64,000 nt of DNA from Pedobacter sp. Leaf216 (lineage in GTDB: Bacteria > Bacteroidota > Bacteroidia > Sphingobacteriales > Sphingobacteriaceae): NCBI RefSeq assembly GCF_001421515.1, contig NZ_LMKM01000033.1:76950-140949 (forward strand), written 5' to 3'. The notes under the pieces were generated by a model. It did not search any database. It worked only from the letters and a program-made list of their open reading frames with translations, and was not told the origin of the DNA. The translations under genes were made by a program, and so were the position numbers. This document shows, piece by piece, positions 9,825 through 18,237 of the stretch. Within the stretch, counting starts at the first letter, position 1, and each line of letters opens with the position of its first letter.

Positions 9825-10379
9825 ATGAAATACAACCCTTTAATACATCATCGGCGATCGATCAGGTTAAAGGGTTACGATTATTCAAAAGCTGGAGCTT
9901 ATTTCATTACAATCTGCTGTGAAGATAGAATCCATAGATTTGGAAAAGTTGAAGGCGATGAAATGATCTTAAATCAATCTGGAACTATTGCTTACAACGA
10001 ATGGATTAATTTATCTGATAGATATTCAAATTTCGAACTCGATGTATTTCAGATTATGCCGAATCATATGCACGGCATAATAGTATTGTCTGATCTAAAT
10101 GCGGTCGGGGCTACCCTTGCGGTCGCACATGAAGAAAACGAGCTAACAAAGGCGACCGCAAGGGTAGCCCCGACTATTGCCAACATCGTTGGTGCATATA
10201 AATCAATAGTTTCGAATGGATGTCTGCAATTATTCAAATCGCACGATAAAACAATGGGCAGGTTATGGCAGCGGAATTACTACGAGCACATCATCCGTGA
10301 TGAAAGAGCCTATCAAAACATCTCAAATTACATCATCAACAATCCCAGCAAATGGAGCAAAGATAAATTCCATTTATAA
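9825..10379 (+). CDS. RAYT: REP-associated tyrosine transposase (Y1/HUH family)
   Basis: This 184-residue protein is a single-domain HUH nuclease related to IS200/IS605 transposases. Visible hallmarks are the N-terminal RRSIRLKGYDY segment, the HUH motif in PNHMHGIIVL near residues 79-88, and the C-terminal LWQRNYYEHIIRDE block, which contains the candidate catalytic tyrosines. Such proteins mobilise short palindromic REP sequences. Between the HUH motif and the C-terminal block, the coding sequence holds a GC-rich perfect inverted repeat with 23-bp arms, translated as an alanine/valine-rich loop. The gene starts 4 bases after the permease stop. It looks intact. Confidence 0.93.
   Translation: MKYNPLIHHRRSIRLKGYDYSKAGAYFITICCEDRIHRFGKVEGDEMILNQSGTIAYNEWINLSDRYSNFELDVFQIMPNHMHGIIVLSDLNAVGATLAVAHEENELTKATARVAPTIANIVGAYKSIVSNGCLQLFKSHDKTMGRLWQRNYYEHIIRDERAYQNISNYIINNPSKWSKDKFHL
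10104..10174. repeat. perfect GC-rich inverted repeat inside the RAYT coding sequence
   Basis: Arms at 10104-10126 and 10152-10174 are exact reverse complements (23 bp each) around a 25-bp loop. The left arm begins GTCGGGGCTACCC and the right arm ends GGGTAGCCCCGAC. Base composition is far more GC-rich than the surrounding gene. The reading frame is maintained through it. Confidence 0.95.
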
Positions 10380-10385
10380 AACAAA

Positions 10386-10428
10386 ATCCACTTTCTTTAG
10401 CAGAAAGAGGATTCAATTTTATTTTTTC
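10386..10428. terminator. bidirectional stem-loop terminator between convergent genes
   Basis: The stem ATCC-A-CTTTCT pairs with AGAAAG-A-GGAT around the loop TTAGC, followed by a T-rich tract on the plus strand and T-rich sequence on the minus strand. It lies between the RAYT stop and the stop of the convergent small membrane protein gene. Confidence 0.65.
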
Positions 10429-10571
10429 TTTACAAAAGCCATGGCAGTTATCACTATTAGCCCTAAACCAGAGGCAATCATATAACTATTGCCATGATTG
10501 AGGTGGTATATTTTTGCAATAGGCCCCGCTATAAATAAGCAGATTCCCAATATCAAAATCGCCCTTCTCAT
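10419..10571 (-). CDS. 50-residue small membrane protein downstream of kup
   Basis: A short ATG-initiated frame encodes 50 residues: MRRAILILGICLFIAGPIAK, a short polar turn, a second hydrophobic helix SGLGLIVITAMAFV and a lysine-rich end. Two membrane helices with positive ends are predicted by eye. The start codon follows the kup stop by 3 bases, so the two are almost certainly co-transcribed. The pattern G-x-I-A-K-I-x-H followed by a glycine-containing helix faintly recalls the N-terminal helices of GldL-like proteins, but this is only a resemblance. I do not recognise a function. Confidence 0.6.
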   Translation of the reverse strand: MRRAILILGICLFIAGPIAKIYHLNHGNSYMIASGLGLIVITAMAFVKKK

Positions 10572-10574
10572 TTG

Positions 10575-12554
10575 TTAAACCGGCAATCTATGCAATTCGA
10601 TATCATCAGGTGTAACAAAAATCAATGGAACTTTTTCAACATCCACATAACTGCTATCCAATCCGAAACTCCGCTCTTCAGACAAGCTTAATTTCTTAAG
10701 GATAAAGTAATAATCCATAATCTGACGCTCATAAAAACTCAACTTAGTGAATTTAGATAAATGTTTTTCTAAGAGTACAAACCTGAAATCCCCTGCAATC
10801 TTATGTTTATTTAATGAAGTGTACTGACTTGTAATGTCTATTTCACCATTTTTTACCAGTTCTTCAACCACCTTACGGTATAATAAATTTACACGTTGCT
10901 CTACCCTAAATCCTAACCTAAAATCAATTCGTATCAGTTTGCCTGGAATCAGGAATTCAACTTTATAATCTAATGTATAAGGCTCATCCATTACATCAAC
11001 GTGTACCAACCAGTATACATCGGCACGTTTTGGCTCCTTTTGAATAATGGAATAAATAATTTTCGATTCAATTTCAGTTTTAAAATTAGCACTTGTTAAA
11101 TAAACAAGTTGAGATGAATACTTCGGCACTGATTCATCATTACTGAGTTCACTTAAAATTTCGTAATAATCTTCAATCTCAACATATTTTACAAACCTGT
11201 TTTTAATCTTACGGGCCACAAACCAACTCCACATTACCGTAAAAAGTGCCGAACCAATCAGTACAGTTAACCAGCCTCCATCAAAAAACTTGTGCAGGTT
11301 ACTGAAAAGAAAAGTACCTTCAATAATTACATAAACCGAGATGAAAATAGCGATAAGGTATTTAGGGAAACGCCTGCTTCTTAAATAAACACTAACTAAA
11401 ATTGTGGTCATCAACATTGCTATGGTAATCGAAAGACCATAGGCGGCGTCCATTTTGGAGGATTCTTTCCAGAAAAAAACGATGCTACAGCAGCCTAACC
11501 AAAGCATCCAGTTGATAGATGGCACATACAATTGACCCTTCTGTACTGAAGGATAAACAATTTTAATCTTCGGCCAAAGGTTTAAGCGAACGGCCTCTGA
11601 GATTAAGGTAAACGAACCGCTAATTAAAGCCTGACTTGCAATAACCGCAGCCATAGTTGCCAGAATTACCATTGGAACCTGGAAATGACTTGAAATGATC
11701 TGAAAGAAAGGATTCATTTTTGAACTCGGAATGAAAGTACTTTCATTCTGCAAGATCCATACACCTTGCCCTAAATAATTCAAAATCAGGGTTAATTTCA
11801 CAAAAATCCAGCTGATTCTGATATTGTTACGCCCGCAGTGTCCTAAATCCGAATAGAGTGCCTCAGCTCCTGTTGTACAGAGAAAAACACCTCCCAAAAT
11901 AATAAATGCCTTACTATTGGTAGCCAGTAAATGTACGGCATAGTATGGATTAAGTGCCTTTAAGATGCTAAAATCCTTAATAATGAATAAAAGTCCGGCT
12001 ATACCCAAAACAGTAAACCAAACAAACATAACCGGACCAAAAAGCTTTCCAACCAGGTTTGTTCCAAACTGCTGAATAATGAAAAGAACAGTTAAAATTG
12101 CGATTACTACAGGAACAACAGGTATATCAAACTTATTGGTTAAGCCCTCTATTGCCGATGTAACGGTAATACTTGGGGTAATTACGCCATCAGCAAGCAG
12201 CGCACAGCCACCAACAACTGCTGGTACAATTAGCCATTTAGCCTTTTTTCTTACCAAAGAAAATAAAGAAAATATTCCCCCCTCTCCTTTGTTATCGGCC
12301 CTTAAGGTAATAATTACGTATTTAATGGTAGTCTGCAGGGTAAGCGTCCAGATGATGCAGGAAAGTACGCCAAGAACAACATCAGTAGTAATCGATCCCG
12401 GATTTCCTACAAGACCTTCTTTTACGCCTAATATGCTTGTAAAAATTGCATTGAGTGTGTATAGAGGTGATGTACCAATGTCACCGAACACAATACCTAA
12501 ACTAATTAGTACACCGCCGGCGGTTAACGCGTTGACATTTTTATGATTTGACAC
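10575..12554 (-). CDS. kup: KUP-family potassium uptake protein
   Basis: This inner-membrane K+/H+ symporter of the KUP/HAK/KT family has 659 residues. It begins with the family signature GIVFGDIGTSPLYTL in helix 1 and continues through about twelve hydrophobic segments, including DGVITPSITV and the GAEALYSDLGH motif. A cytoplasmic C-terminal domain of about 200 residues follows, as in E. coli Kup. Transcription is leftward from a well-formed promoter just upstream. A 50-residue membrane protein gene follows after 3 bases and may form an accessory subunit (inference). Assignment is firm. Confidence 0.96.
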   Translation of the reverse strand: MSNHKNVNALTAGGVLISLGIVFGDIGTSPLYTLNAIFTSILGVKEGLVGNPGSITTDVVLGVLSCIIWTLTLQTTIKYVIITLRADNKGEGGIFSLFSLVRKKAKWLIVPAVVGGCALLADGVITPSITVTSAIEGLTNKFDIPVVPVVIAILTVLFIIQQFGTNLVGKLFGPVMFVWFTVLGIAGLLFIIKDFSILKALNPYYAVHLLATNSKAFIILGGVFLCTTGAEALYSDLGHCGRNNIRISWIFVKLTLILNYLGQGVWILQNESTFIPSSKMNPFFQIISSHFQVPMVILATMAAVIASQALISGSFTLISEAVRLNLWPKIKIVYPSVQKGQLYVPSINWMLWLGCCSIVFFWKESSKMDAAYGLSITIAMLMTTILVSVYLRSRRFPKYLIAIFISVYVIIEGTFLFSNLHKFFDGGWLTVLIGSALFTVMWSWFVARKIKNRFVKYVEIEDYYEILSELSNDESVPKYSSQLVYLTSANFKTEIESKIIYSIIQKEPKRADVYWLVHVDVMDEPYTLDYKVEFLIPGKLIRIDFRLGFRVEQRVNLLYRKVVEELVKNGEIDITSQYTSLNKHKIAGDFRFVLLEKHLSKFTKLSFYERQIMDYYFILKKLSLSEERSFGLDSSYVDVEKVPLIFVTPDDIELHRLPV

Positions 12555-12576
12555 TTCGTTGATTATTTTAGTGCGG

Positions 12577-12607
12577 CAAAAGTAAACTAACTATAACAAT
12601 TTAACAA
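12577..12607 (-). promoter_or_regulatory. kup promoter (TTG - 20 bp - TACTTTTG)
   Basis: On the minus strand, TTG (12605-12607) is separated by 20 bases from TACTTTTG (12577-12584), matching the Bacteroidota -33/-7 arrangement. It lies 22 bases upstream of the kup start codon. This is the best-formed promoter in the left half of the window. Confidence 0.6.
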
Positions 12608-12713
12608 CCAAATTATTGTGTATTTTTAACACTATGAAAATTAAATATTATTGTTAAATTGTGTTAAATTATGGCTTTTAAACAAAATGTTTAATTTCTT
12701 TGTTTTAAATTAA

Positions 12714-12721
12714 TACATTTG
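12714..12721 (+). promoter_or_regulatory. -7 promoter element of the T9SS-sorted protein gene
   Basis: TACATTTG matches TAnnTTTG and ends 13 bases before the ATG at 12735. The upstream sequence is AT-rich, and it is divergent from the kup promoter in a shared 180-bp spacer. Confidence 0.4.
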
Positions 12722-12734
12722 CTATACCAATTTG

Positions 12735-13265
12735 ATGAAACTCTACGCTAAGATAACGTTCCTCACAAAACTAGCTTGCACATTGTGCATCTTGCTGCTA
12801 TGCGGAATAAATTCTTGGGCGCAACAAGCTGATAGTATTCACATTAGCTTAAAAAACAGAACCAAAAAAGTTAATAAAATTCCCGAAATTAAGGCAAACA
12901 TCACCCCTTACAAACCACTTTATATGTCTATCGGTGGTTCAGGAATGTTTAACACCTACTCCACAACTCCAAAAAACACAACGGTTGCAGCAAAAGATAA
13001 ATTGCTTACCATCGTAAAAATATATCCAAACCCGGTAGAAGATCAGTTAAATATTATCTTATCAATTGGTAAAGATGGTACACAAACCACAATAAAAATT
13101 ATCGATTTATTGGGCAATGAAGTAGCTACCCTGGCAAACGAACGCTTAAATGCTGGCGAACAAACCAAAAGTTTCGTCATTCCGAACAGAATAAACCCTG
13201 GTATTTACTTTTTAAGGGTTATCGCAGGGTCAGAAAGCCAGGTAAAACGCATCTCAGTTTTATAA
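12735..13265 (+). CDS. small secreted protein with type IX secretion C-terminal sorting domain
   Basis: The product has about 176 residues. It has a signal peptide ending near SWAQQ, a basic linker of about 60 residues, and a C-terminal domain from about residue 95 to the end. That domain starts IYPNPVEDQLNI, continues KIIDLLGNEV and PGIYFLRV, and finishes KRISVL. This is the type A sorting signal of the type IX secretion system, which directs export across the outer membrane. There is almost no cargo domain in front of it. I use the ATG at 12735; a TTG directly upstream is less likely. No partner gene is adjacent. Confidence 0.85.
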   Translation: MKLYAKITFLTKLACTLCILLLCGINSWAQQADSIHISLKNRTKKVNKIPEIKANITPYKPLYMSIGGSGMFNTYSTTPKNTTVAAKDKLLTIVKIYPNPVEDQLNIILSIGKDGTQTTIKIIDLLGNEVATLANERLNAGEQTKSFVIPNRINPGIYFLRVIAGSESQVKRISVL

Positions 13266-13340
13266 GCCCATTTTCTTTTCTATTTTTGATTGATGCGGAT
13301 TTAAAAACCGCTTATTTAATCATATTTCATATACTTAATA

Positions 13341-13952
13341 ATGAAGATCATCGCCATTGGCAGAAATTATGCCGAACATGCAAAAGAACTTAACAATCCA
13401 GTTCCAACCACACCGGTAATTTTCTTGAAACCTGATACAGCAGTTTTAAAAGACAATAAACCTTTCTATTTACCCGATTTTTCTGATGATGTTCATTACG
13501 AACTCGAAGTGGTTTTAAAAATCTGTAAGGAAGGAAAACACATTGCCGAAAAATTTGCCGCCAATTATTATGATGAAGTGGGTTTAGGTATCGATTTTAC
13601 CGCACGCGATATTCAGGCAAAACACAAAGAAAAAGGTTTGCCCTGGGAACTTGCCAAAGCATTTGATAACTCTGCGCCAATCAGTATTTTTCTTCCTAAA
13701 ACCGATTTCGAAGATCTTTACAATTTAAATTTCGAGCTGAAAATTAATGGAGAAAGCCGCCAGATTGGGCATACTAAAGATTTACTATTCTCGTTCGAGA
13801 AGATAATCAGCTTTGTTTCCCAATACATCACCTTAAAAAAAGGCGATTTAATTTTCACCGGAACACCCCAGGGAGTAGGCAAAACAAACAGAGGCGACAA
13901 ATTAGAAGCCTGGTTGGAAGGAAAGCAACTTTTAAATTTTGATGTAAAGTAA
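13341..13952 (+). CDS. fumarylacetoacetate hydrolase (FAH) family protein
   Basis: This cytoplasmic metal-dependent hydrolase of 203 residues is the short FAH form. It begins directly with the catalytic fold at MKIIAIGRNYAEHAKE. The metal-binding acidic residues lie in HYELEVVL and later in GLGIDFTARD, and the late motif IFTGTPQGVG is typical. Relatives include acylpyruvate hydrolase/FAHD1 and oxaloacetate decarboxylase-type enzymes, so the exact reaction cannot be fixed. The M23 peptidase gene follows after 3 bases, suggesting an operon without an obvious metabolic link. Confidence 0.92.
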   Translation: MKIIAIGRNYAEHAKELNNPVPTTPVIFLKPDTAVLKDNKPFYLPDFSDDVHYELEVVLKICKEGKHIAEKFAANYYDEVGLGIDFTARDIQAKHKEKGLPWELAKAFDNSAPISIFLPKTDFEDLYNLNFELKINGESRQIGHTKDLLFSFEKIISFVSQYITLKKGDLIFTGTPQGVGKTNRGDKLEAWLEGKQLLNFDVK

Positions 13953-13955
13953 CGA

Positions 13956-15689
13956 ATGATTAAAAACCCGATCCACTACAAGTTAAAATTATCCGTTTCA
14001 ATTTGCCTTTTATTTGTCTCAATTGGTGTTCAGGCACAACAAATTTTCAGTACGAATAAATATCCGATTACCGATTTCAGGCAACCGCTTGATATTACCC
14101 CTCCTGCCCTTGCAGGCTCGTTCGGTGAAATACGGGGTAACCATTTTCATTCCGGTATTGATTTTAGAACCAACCAGCGCGAAGGTTATCCTGTTTATGC
14201 TGTAGCCGATGGATACATTTCGAGGTTAAGGGTGCAGAACAGTGGCTTCGGACAGGCCCTGTACATCAATCATCCCAATGGTTTTACTACCGTTTATGGT
14301 CACCTACAGCGATTTGCCCCTAAAATTGCCACGATTGTTAAAAACCTTGAATACGAAAAAAAATCATTCGAGATTGATGAATTTCCCGATGCTACTTTAA
14401 TCCCTGTACATAAAGGCGAAATTATTGCCTGGTCTGGTAACCGTGGAAGTTCGGGCGGTCCGCATTTACATTTCGAAATTCGTGATACCAAAACAGAAGA
14501 AACTATAAATCCGCAGTTTTTCGGAATCATCATTCCTGATAACATTCCGCCTGTGATCCATGGTTTATATGTTTATCGCCTAAATGGCAAAACTTTTAAT
14601 GAATCTACTCCAAAACAGGCTATCGGTATTACCGGCACAAACGGCAGTTACAAAACCACCGCGCCCCTCAGTTTAACCGGAGAGGTTGGCTTTGGTATTG
14701 TAGTAACTGATCGGCATAATGGCTTATCGGGCACAAACGGAGTATATTCTATTCAATTAGAGGTTGATGGTAAAAAAGTTTACACTTCGGCTTTAGAGCG
14801 TTTTGCTTTTGAAGATAGTAAAGCCATTAACTCACACATTGATTACCCAACCTATTTAAATACCAAAAGAAGTATCCAAAAAAGTTTTGTAGAGCCTGGT
14901 AATCCCTTAAAAATTTATAGTGGTTTGGTAAATAGCGGCAGAATCAATTTTAATGATGGAGCCTCACATCAAGTGCGTTATATTATTACCGATTCAAAGG
15001 GAAATTCATCGGTATTGCCATTTACTGTTAATGCTGGCTCAGCACCCATTGTAAATCCGGTTATTCCTCCTGGAATAATTTACCCTTATAATAAAGTAAA
15101 CGAATTTAATACTGATGATATTAAGGTGGTTTTTCCGCTCGGAACATTATATAGCGATTTAAATTTCACCTATAAAAAGCTGCCTAAACCTGCAGGAAAT
15201 GCCTGGTCGGCTGTGCATCAGATTCATAATCGTTATACTCCACTGAATATCGGTTTTGAAATTTCCATCAAGGCAGATAATCTTCCCGAATACCTGAAAA
15301 GCAAGGCTCTGATCGTAAATTCGAATGGATCGTCACAAGGTGGTTTTTTCGAAAACGGCTATGTTAAGGCAACTCCTAAAAACTTTGGGAGCTTTTATAT
15401 TGCTACCGATACCGTTGCACCTCGAATTGTGCCGGTAAACATTGCCCAGGGTAAAAGCATGGCTGGTTTATCGAAGATATTTTTTAAAATAAGTGATAAC
15501 CTGTCTGGCATTAAAAGTTTTAATGGTTACATTGATGGCAAATGGGTTTTAATGGAATTCGATACTAAAACAGCAACCCTTTGGCACAGTTTCGATGAAA
15601 GGACAGCATCTGGCAAACATACGCTTGATTTAGTTGTGGTGGATATGAAAGAAAATTCGCGAAAATATACAGCGGAATTTTCCAGATAA
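13956..15689 (+). CDS. M23 family zinc metallopeptidase, exported
   Basis: This 577-residue protein has a signal peptide ending about residue 28 (VQAQQ). An LytM/M23 peptidase domain then follows directly. The H-x-x-x-D motif is H65-S-G-I-D69 and the H-x-H motif is H170-L-H172, in the context GGPHLHFEI. M23 enzymes cut peptidoglycan cross-bridges or regulate amidases in the periplasm. The remaining 390 residues are beta-rich and end with segments such as DNLSGIKSFNGYIDGKW that look like an Ig-like sandwich. The length is well above minimal M23 proteins. It starts 3 bases after the FAH-family gene. Confidence 0.92.
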   Translation: MIKNPIHYKLKLSVSICLLFVSIGVQAQQIFSTNKYPITDFRQPLDITPPALAGSFGEIRGNHFHSGIDFRTNQREGYPVYAVADGYISRLRVQNSGFGQALYINHPNGFTTVYGHLQRFAPKIATIVKNLEYEKKSFEIDEFPDATLIPVHKGEIIAWSGNRGSSGGPHLHFEIRDTKTEETINPQFFGIIIPDNIPPVIHGLYVYRLNGKTFNESTPKQAIGITGTNGSYKTTAPLSLTGEVGFGIVVTDRHNGLSGTNGVYSIQLEVDGKKVYTSALERFAFEDSKAINSHIDYPTYLNTKRSIQKSFVEPGNPLKIYSGLVNSGRINFNDGASHQVRYIITDSKGNSSVLPFTVNAGSAPIVNPVIPPGIIYPYNKVNEFNTDDIKVVFPLGTLYSDLNFTYKKLPKPAGNAWSAVHQIHNRYTPLNIGFEISIKADNLPEYLKSKALIVNSNGSSQGGFFENGYVKATPKNFGSFYIATDTVAPRIVPVNIAQGKSMAGLSKIFFKISDNLSGIKSFNGYIDGKWVLMEFDTKTATLWHSFDERTASGKHTLDLVVVDMKENSRKYTAEFSR

Positions 15690-15825
15690 TAAGTAAAAAC
15701 AATTAAAATGCCTCAAAGTGTCATATTTTAAACAATGATAAACACATTTATAAGTTAACTGTTTAAATTGCACGTGGCACAAGGCATTCAATAATTAAAG
15801 CATTCAAAATTCAATCATTATATAT

Positions 15826-16290
15826 ATGGCAGAGTTAAAAGAGGGTGATCAGGCACCTGCAATTACATCAAAAGATCAGAATGGCATCGAGGTATCTTTA
15901 AACGATTATAAAGGCAAAACTGTTGTGCTTTATTTTTACCCTAAAGATGATACCCCGGGCTGCACAGCAGAAGCCTGCGATTTTAGAGATAACTATCAGG
16001 GCTTACAGGCGCAAGGTATTGTGGTTTTAGGTGTAAGTGTTGATGATGAAAAATCGCACCATAAATTTGTAACCAAACATAACTTACCCTTTACTTTACT
16101 TGCTGATACCGATCAGAAAATTGTAAATGACTATGGTGTTTGGGCGGAGAAAAACATGTATGGCAAAAAATACATGGGTACCGTACGGACCACATTTATT
16201 ATTGATGGTGAAGGCAAAATTGCTCATATTATCAAAAAGGTTGACACTAAAAACTCAACACAGCAAGTACTCGATTTAATTAATAACTAA
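15826..16290 (+). CDS. bcp: thioredoxin-dependent thiol peroxidase (BCP)
   Basis: This 154-residue atypical peroxiredoxin reduces hydrogen and alkyl peroxides using thioredoxin. The motif YPKDDTPGCTAEACDF carries the peroxidatic cysteine C46 and the resolving cysteine C51, five residues apart as in E. coli Bcp. The N-terminal LKEGDQAP and the central TTFIIDGEG complete the fold. There is no signal peptide, so it is cytoplasmic. It stands alone between an AT-rich spacer and the transketolase genes. Confidence 0.96.
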   Translation: MAELKEGDQAPAITSKDQNGIEVSLNDYKGKTVVLYFYPKDDTPGCTAEACDFRDNYQGLQAQGIVVLGVSVDDEKSHHKFVTKHNLPFTLLADTDQKIVNDYGVWAEKNMYGKKYMGTVRTTFIIDGEGKIAHIIKKVDTKNSTQQVLDLINN

Positions 16291-16313
16291 TTATGATATA
16301 GCGGGTAAAATAT

Positions 16314-16321
16314 TACCTTTG
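16314..16321 (+). promoter_or_regulatory. -7 promoter element of the split transketolase pair
   Basis: TACCTTTG (TAnnTTTG) lies 26 bases upstream of the ATG of the transketolase N-terminal subunit gene, after a 20-base region with no other signal. Confidence 0.45.
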
Positions 16322-16347
16322 CTATGTAACAACAACCTCTTATTTTA

Positions 16348-17193
16348 ATGAAACATACAATTAAAGAGCTAGAAGATATTGCCTCTCAAATCAGACGAGA
16401 TATCGTAAGAATGGTTCACGGATGTCAATCTGGCCACCCAGGTGGTTCATTGGGTTGCGCCGATTTTTTTACCGCACTATATTTTGAAGTCTTAAACCAC
16501 AATAAGGATTTCACTATGGACGGGATTGGCGAAGATTTATTCTTCCTATCTAACGGTCACATTTCTCCAGTTTGGTACAGTACACTTGCACATGCAGGTT
16601 ATTTCGATAAAAGTGAATTGGCAACTTTCCGTAAGCTGGATTCGAGGTTACAGGGCCACCCAACCACTCACGAGCATTTACCGGGTATCCGCGTAGCATC
16701 TGGCTCATTAGGGCAAGGAATGTCTGTAGCCATTGGTGCTGCCTTAACTAAAAGATTAAATAAAGATAATTCGTACGTGTTTACTTTACACGGTGATGGC
16801 GAATTACAAGAAGGCCAGAACTGGGAAGCGGCAATGTTTGCTCCTTTCCACGAGTTAGACCGCTTAATCTGCAGTGTGGATTACAACGGTCAGCAAATTG
16901 ACGGGCCAACTAAAAAAGTACTTTCGCTGGATAGTTTACAGGCAAAATTTGAAGCTTTTGGATGGCATGTAATCAATACTGATGGTAATGATATGCAATC
17001 GATCGTTGAAGGCTTACATTATGCCAAAACATTAACAGGAAAAGGCAAACCGATTTTAAATTTAATGAGCACACAAATGGGTGCTGGTGTAGATTATATG
17101 ATGGGTTCGCATAAGTGGCATGGTACAGCACCAAATGATGAGCAATTGGCTTTGGCTTTGGCACAGTTACCAGAAACTTTAGGGGATTATTAA
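16348..17193 (+). CDS. transketolase, N-terminal (thiamine-pyrophosphate) subunit
   Basis: This 281-residue protein corresponds to the N-terminal third of classical transketolase. The TPP-binding GDG...N motif appears as HGDGELQEGQNWEA, and GHPGGSLGCAD and SLGQGMSVAIGAAL are the other conserved blocks. Split transketolases work as heteromers of this subunit with the PP/C-terminal subunit, interconverting pentose and triose phosphates. The partner gene follows after 76 bases. That gap is entirely occupied by a GC-rich inverted-repeat element beginning inside the TAA stop. Confidence 0.95.
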   Translation: MKHTIKELEDIASQIRRDIVRMVHGCQSGHPGGSLGCADFFTALYFEVLNHNKDFTMDGIGEDLFFLSNGHISPVWYSTLAHAGYFDKSELATFRKLDSRLQGHPTTHEHLPGIRVASGSLGQGMSVAIGAALTKRLNKDNSYVFTLHGDGELQEGQNWEAAMFAPFHELDRLICSVDYNGQQIDGPTKKVLSLDSLQAKFEAFGWHVINTDGNDMQSIVEGLHYAKTLTGKGKPILNLMSTQMGAGVDYMMGSHKWHGTAPNDEQLALALAQLPETLGDY

Positions 17194-17269
17194 CCCCCTT
17201 ACCCCCTGAAGGGGGAGTAAATAACTTTTAATTTTAACTACAAATAAAGCCCCTTTAGGGGTTTGGGGT
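17192..17269. repeat. operon-internal CCCC/GGGG inverted-repeat element, copy A
   Basis: The 78-bp element starts in the TAA stop of the transketolase N-subunit gene and ends one base before the ATG of the C-subunit gene. Its ends are AACCCCCTTACCCCCTGAAG at the left and CCCCTTTAGGGGTTTGGGGT at the right, with an AT-rich middle. Each end contains its own small palindrome of the CCCC-TNAA-GGGG type, and the two ends are inverted copies of each other. A second copy lies at 33754-33852. Confidence 0.85.
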
Positions 17270-18226
17270 ATGAAAAAATATACATATACAGAAAAAAAAG
17301 ATACACGTTCGGGTTTTGGTGCTGGCTTACATGAAGCTGGTAAGAAAAACGAAAATGTAGTTGCCTTATGTGCCGATTTAGTTGGATCGCTTAAAATGGA
17401 TGCTTTTATTAAAGATTTTCCTGAGCGTTTTACACAGGTTGGTATTGCAGAAGCAAACATGATCGGTATTGCAGCGGGTATGACAATTGGTGGCAAAATC
17501 CCTTTTACAGGTACATTTGCCAATTTCTCAACTGGTCGTGTTTACGATCAGATCCGCCAATCGGTAGCTTATTCTAACAAAAATGTTAAAATTTGCGCAT
17601 CTCACGCGGGTTTAACCCTTGGCGAGGATGGTGCTACCCACCAGATTTTGGAAGATATTGGTTTAATGAAAATGTTACCGGGCATGGTAGTGATCAATCC
17701 TTGTGATTATAACCAAACCAAAGCAGCAACTTTAGCCATTGCAGAATACGAAGGACCGGTTTATTTACGTTTCGGCCGTCCGGTAATTCCTGTATTTACA
17801 GATCCTGATCAAAAATTCGAGATCGGTAAAGCATGGATGGTAAACGAAGGAACAGATGTAACTATAATTGCTACCGGCCACATGGTTTGGAAAGCAATTG
17901 AAGCTGGTGAGAAATTAGCTGAATTGGGCATTGATGCAGAAATTATCAATATCCATACCATTAAACCTTTGGATGATGAAGCAATCTTAACATCTGTTAA
18001 AAAAACAGGTTGCGTGGTTACCTGCGAAGAGCATAATAAATTTGGTGGTTTAGGTGAAAGTGTAGCACGTTTGTTGACTACTGAATTGCCAACCCCACAA
18101 GAGTTTGTAGCTACAAACGATACTTTTGGGGAAAGCGGAACACCAGATCAGTTAATGTCTAAATATGGTTTAGATGCTATTAACATTGTTGAAGCTGCAC
18201 AGAAAGTAATTGGCAGAAAAAAATAA
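17270..18226 (+). CDS. transketolase, C-terminal subunit
   Basis: This 318-residue partner of the preceding subunit contains the pyrimidine-binding domain with GIAEANMIGIAAGM and the substrate-contacting ASHAGLTLGEDGATHQ. It ends with the transketolase C-terminal domain, with NIHTIKPLDDEAI and EEHNKFGGLGESVA. Split forms are common in Bacteroidota, Firmicutes and archaea. The two genes are in the same direction and separated only by a repeat element, so they should be co-transcribed. The C-terminus is followed by another palindromic repeat. Confidence 0.95.
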   Translation: MKKYTYTEKKDTRSGFGAGLHEAGKKNENVVALCADLVGSLKMDAFIKDFPERFTQVGIAEANMIGIAAGMTIGGKIPFTGTFANFSTGRVYDQIRQSVAYSNKNVKICASHAGLTLGEDGATHQILEDIGLMKMLPGMVVINPCDYNQTKAATLAIAEYEGPVYLRFGRPVIPVFTDPDQKFEIGKAWMVNEGTDVTIIATGHMVWKAIEAGEKLAELGIDAEIINIHTIKPLDDEAILTSVKKTGCVVTCEEHNKFGGLGESVARLLTTELPTPQEFVATNDTFGESGTPDQLMSKYGLDAINIVEAAQKVIGRKK

Positions 18227-18237
18227 AATTTAAATTT

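Noticed and set aside
9825-10379. RAYT as a pseudogene because of the internal palindrome
   Set aside because: The palindrome keeps the reading frame and the conserved blocks on both sides are intact.
10216-10485. Open frame of about 89 codons overlapping the end of the RAYT gene on the plus strand
   Set aside because: It overlaps the well-supported transposase in another frame, and its second half is antisense to the small membrane protein gene; composition is not protein-like.
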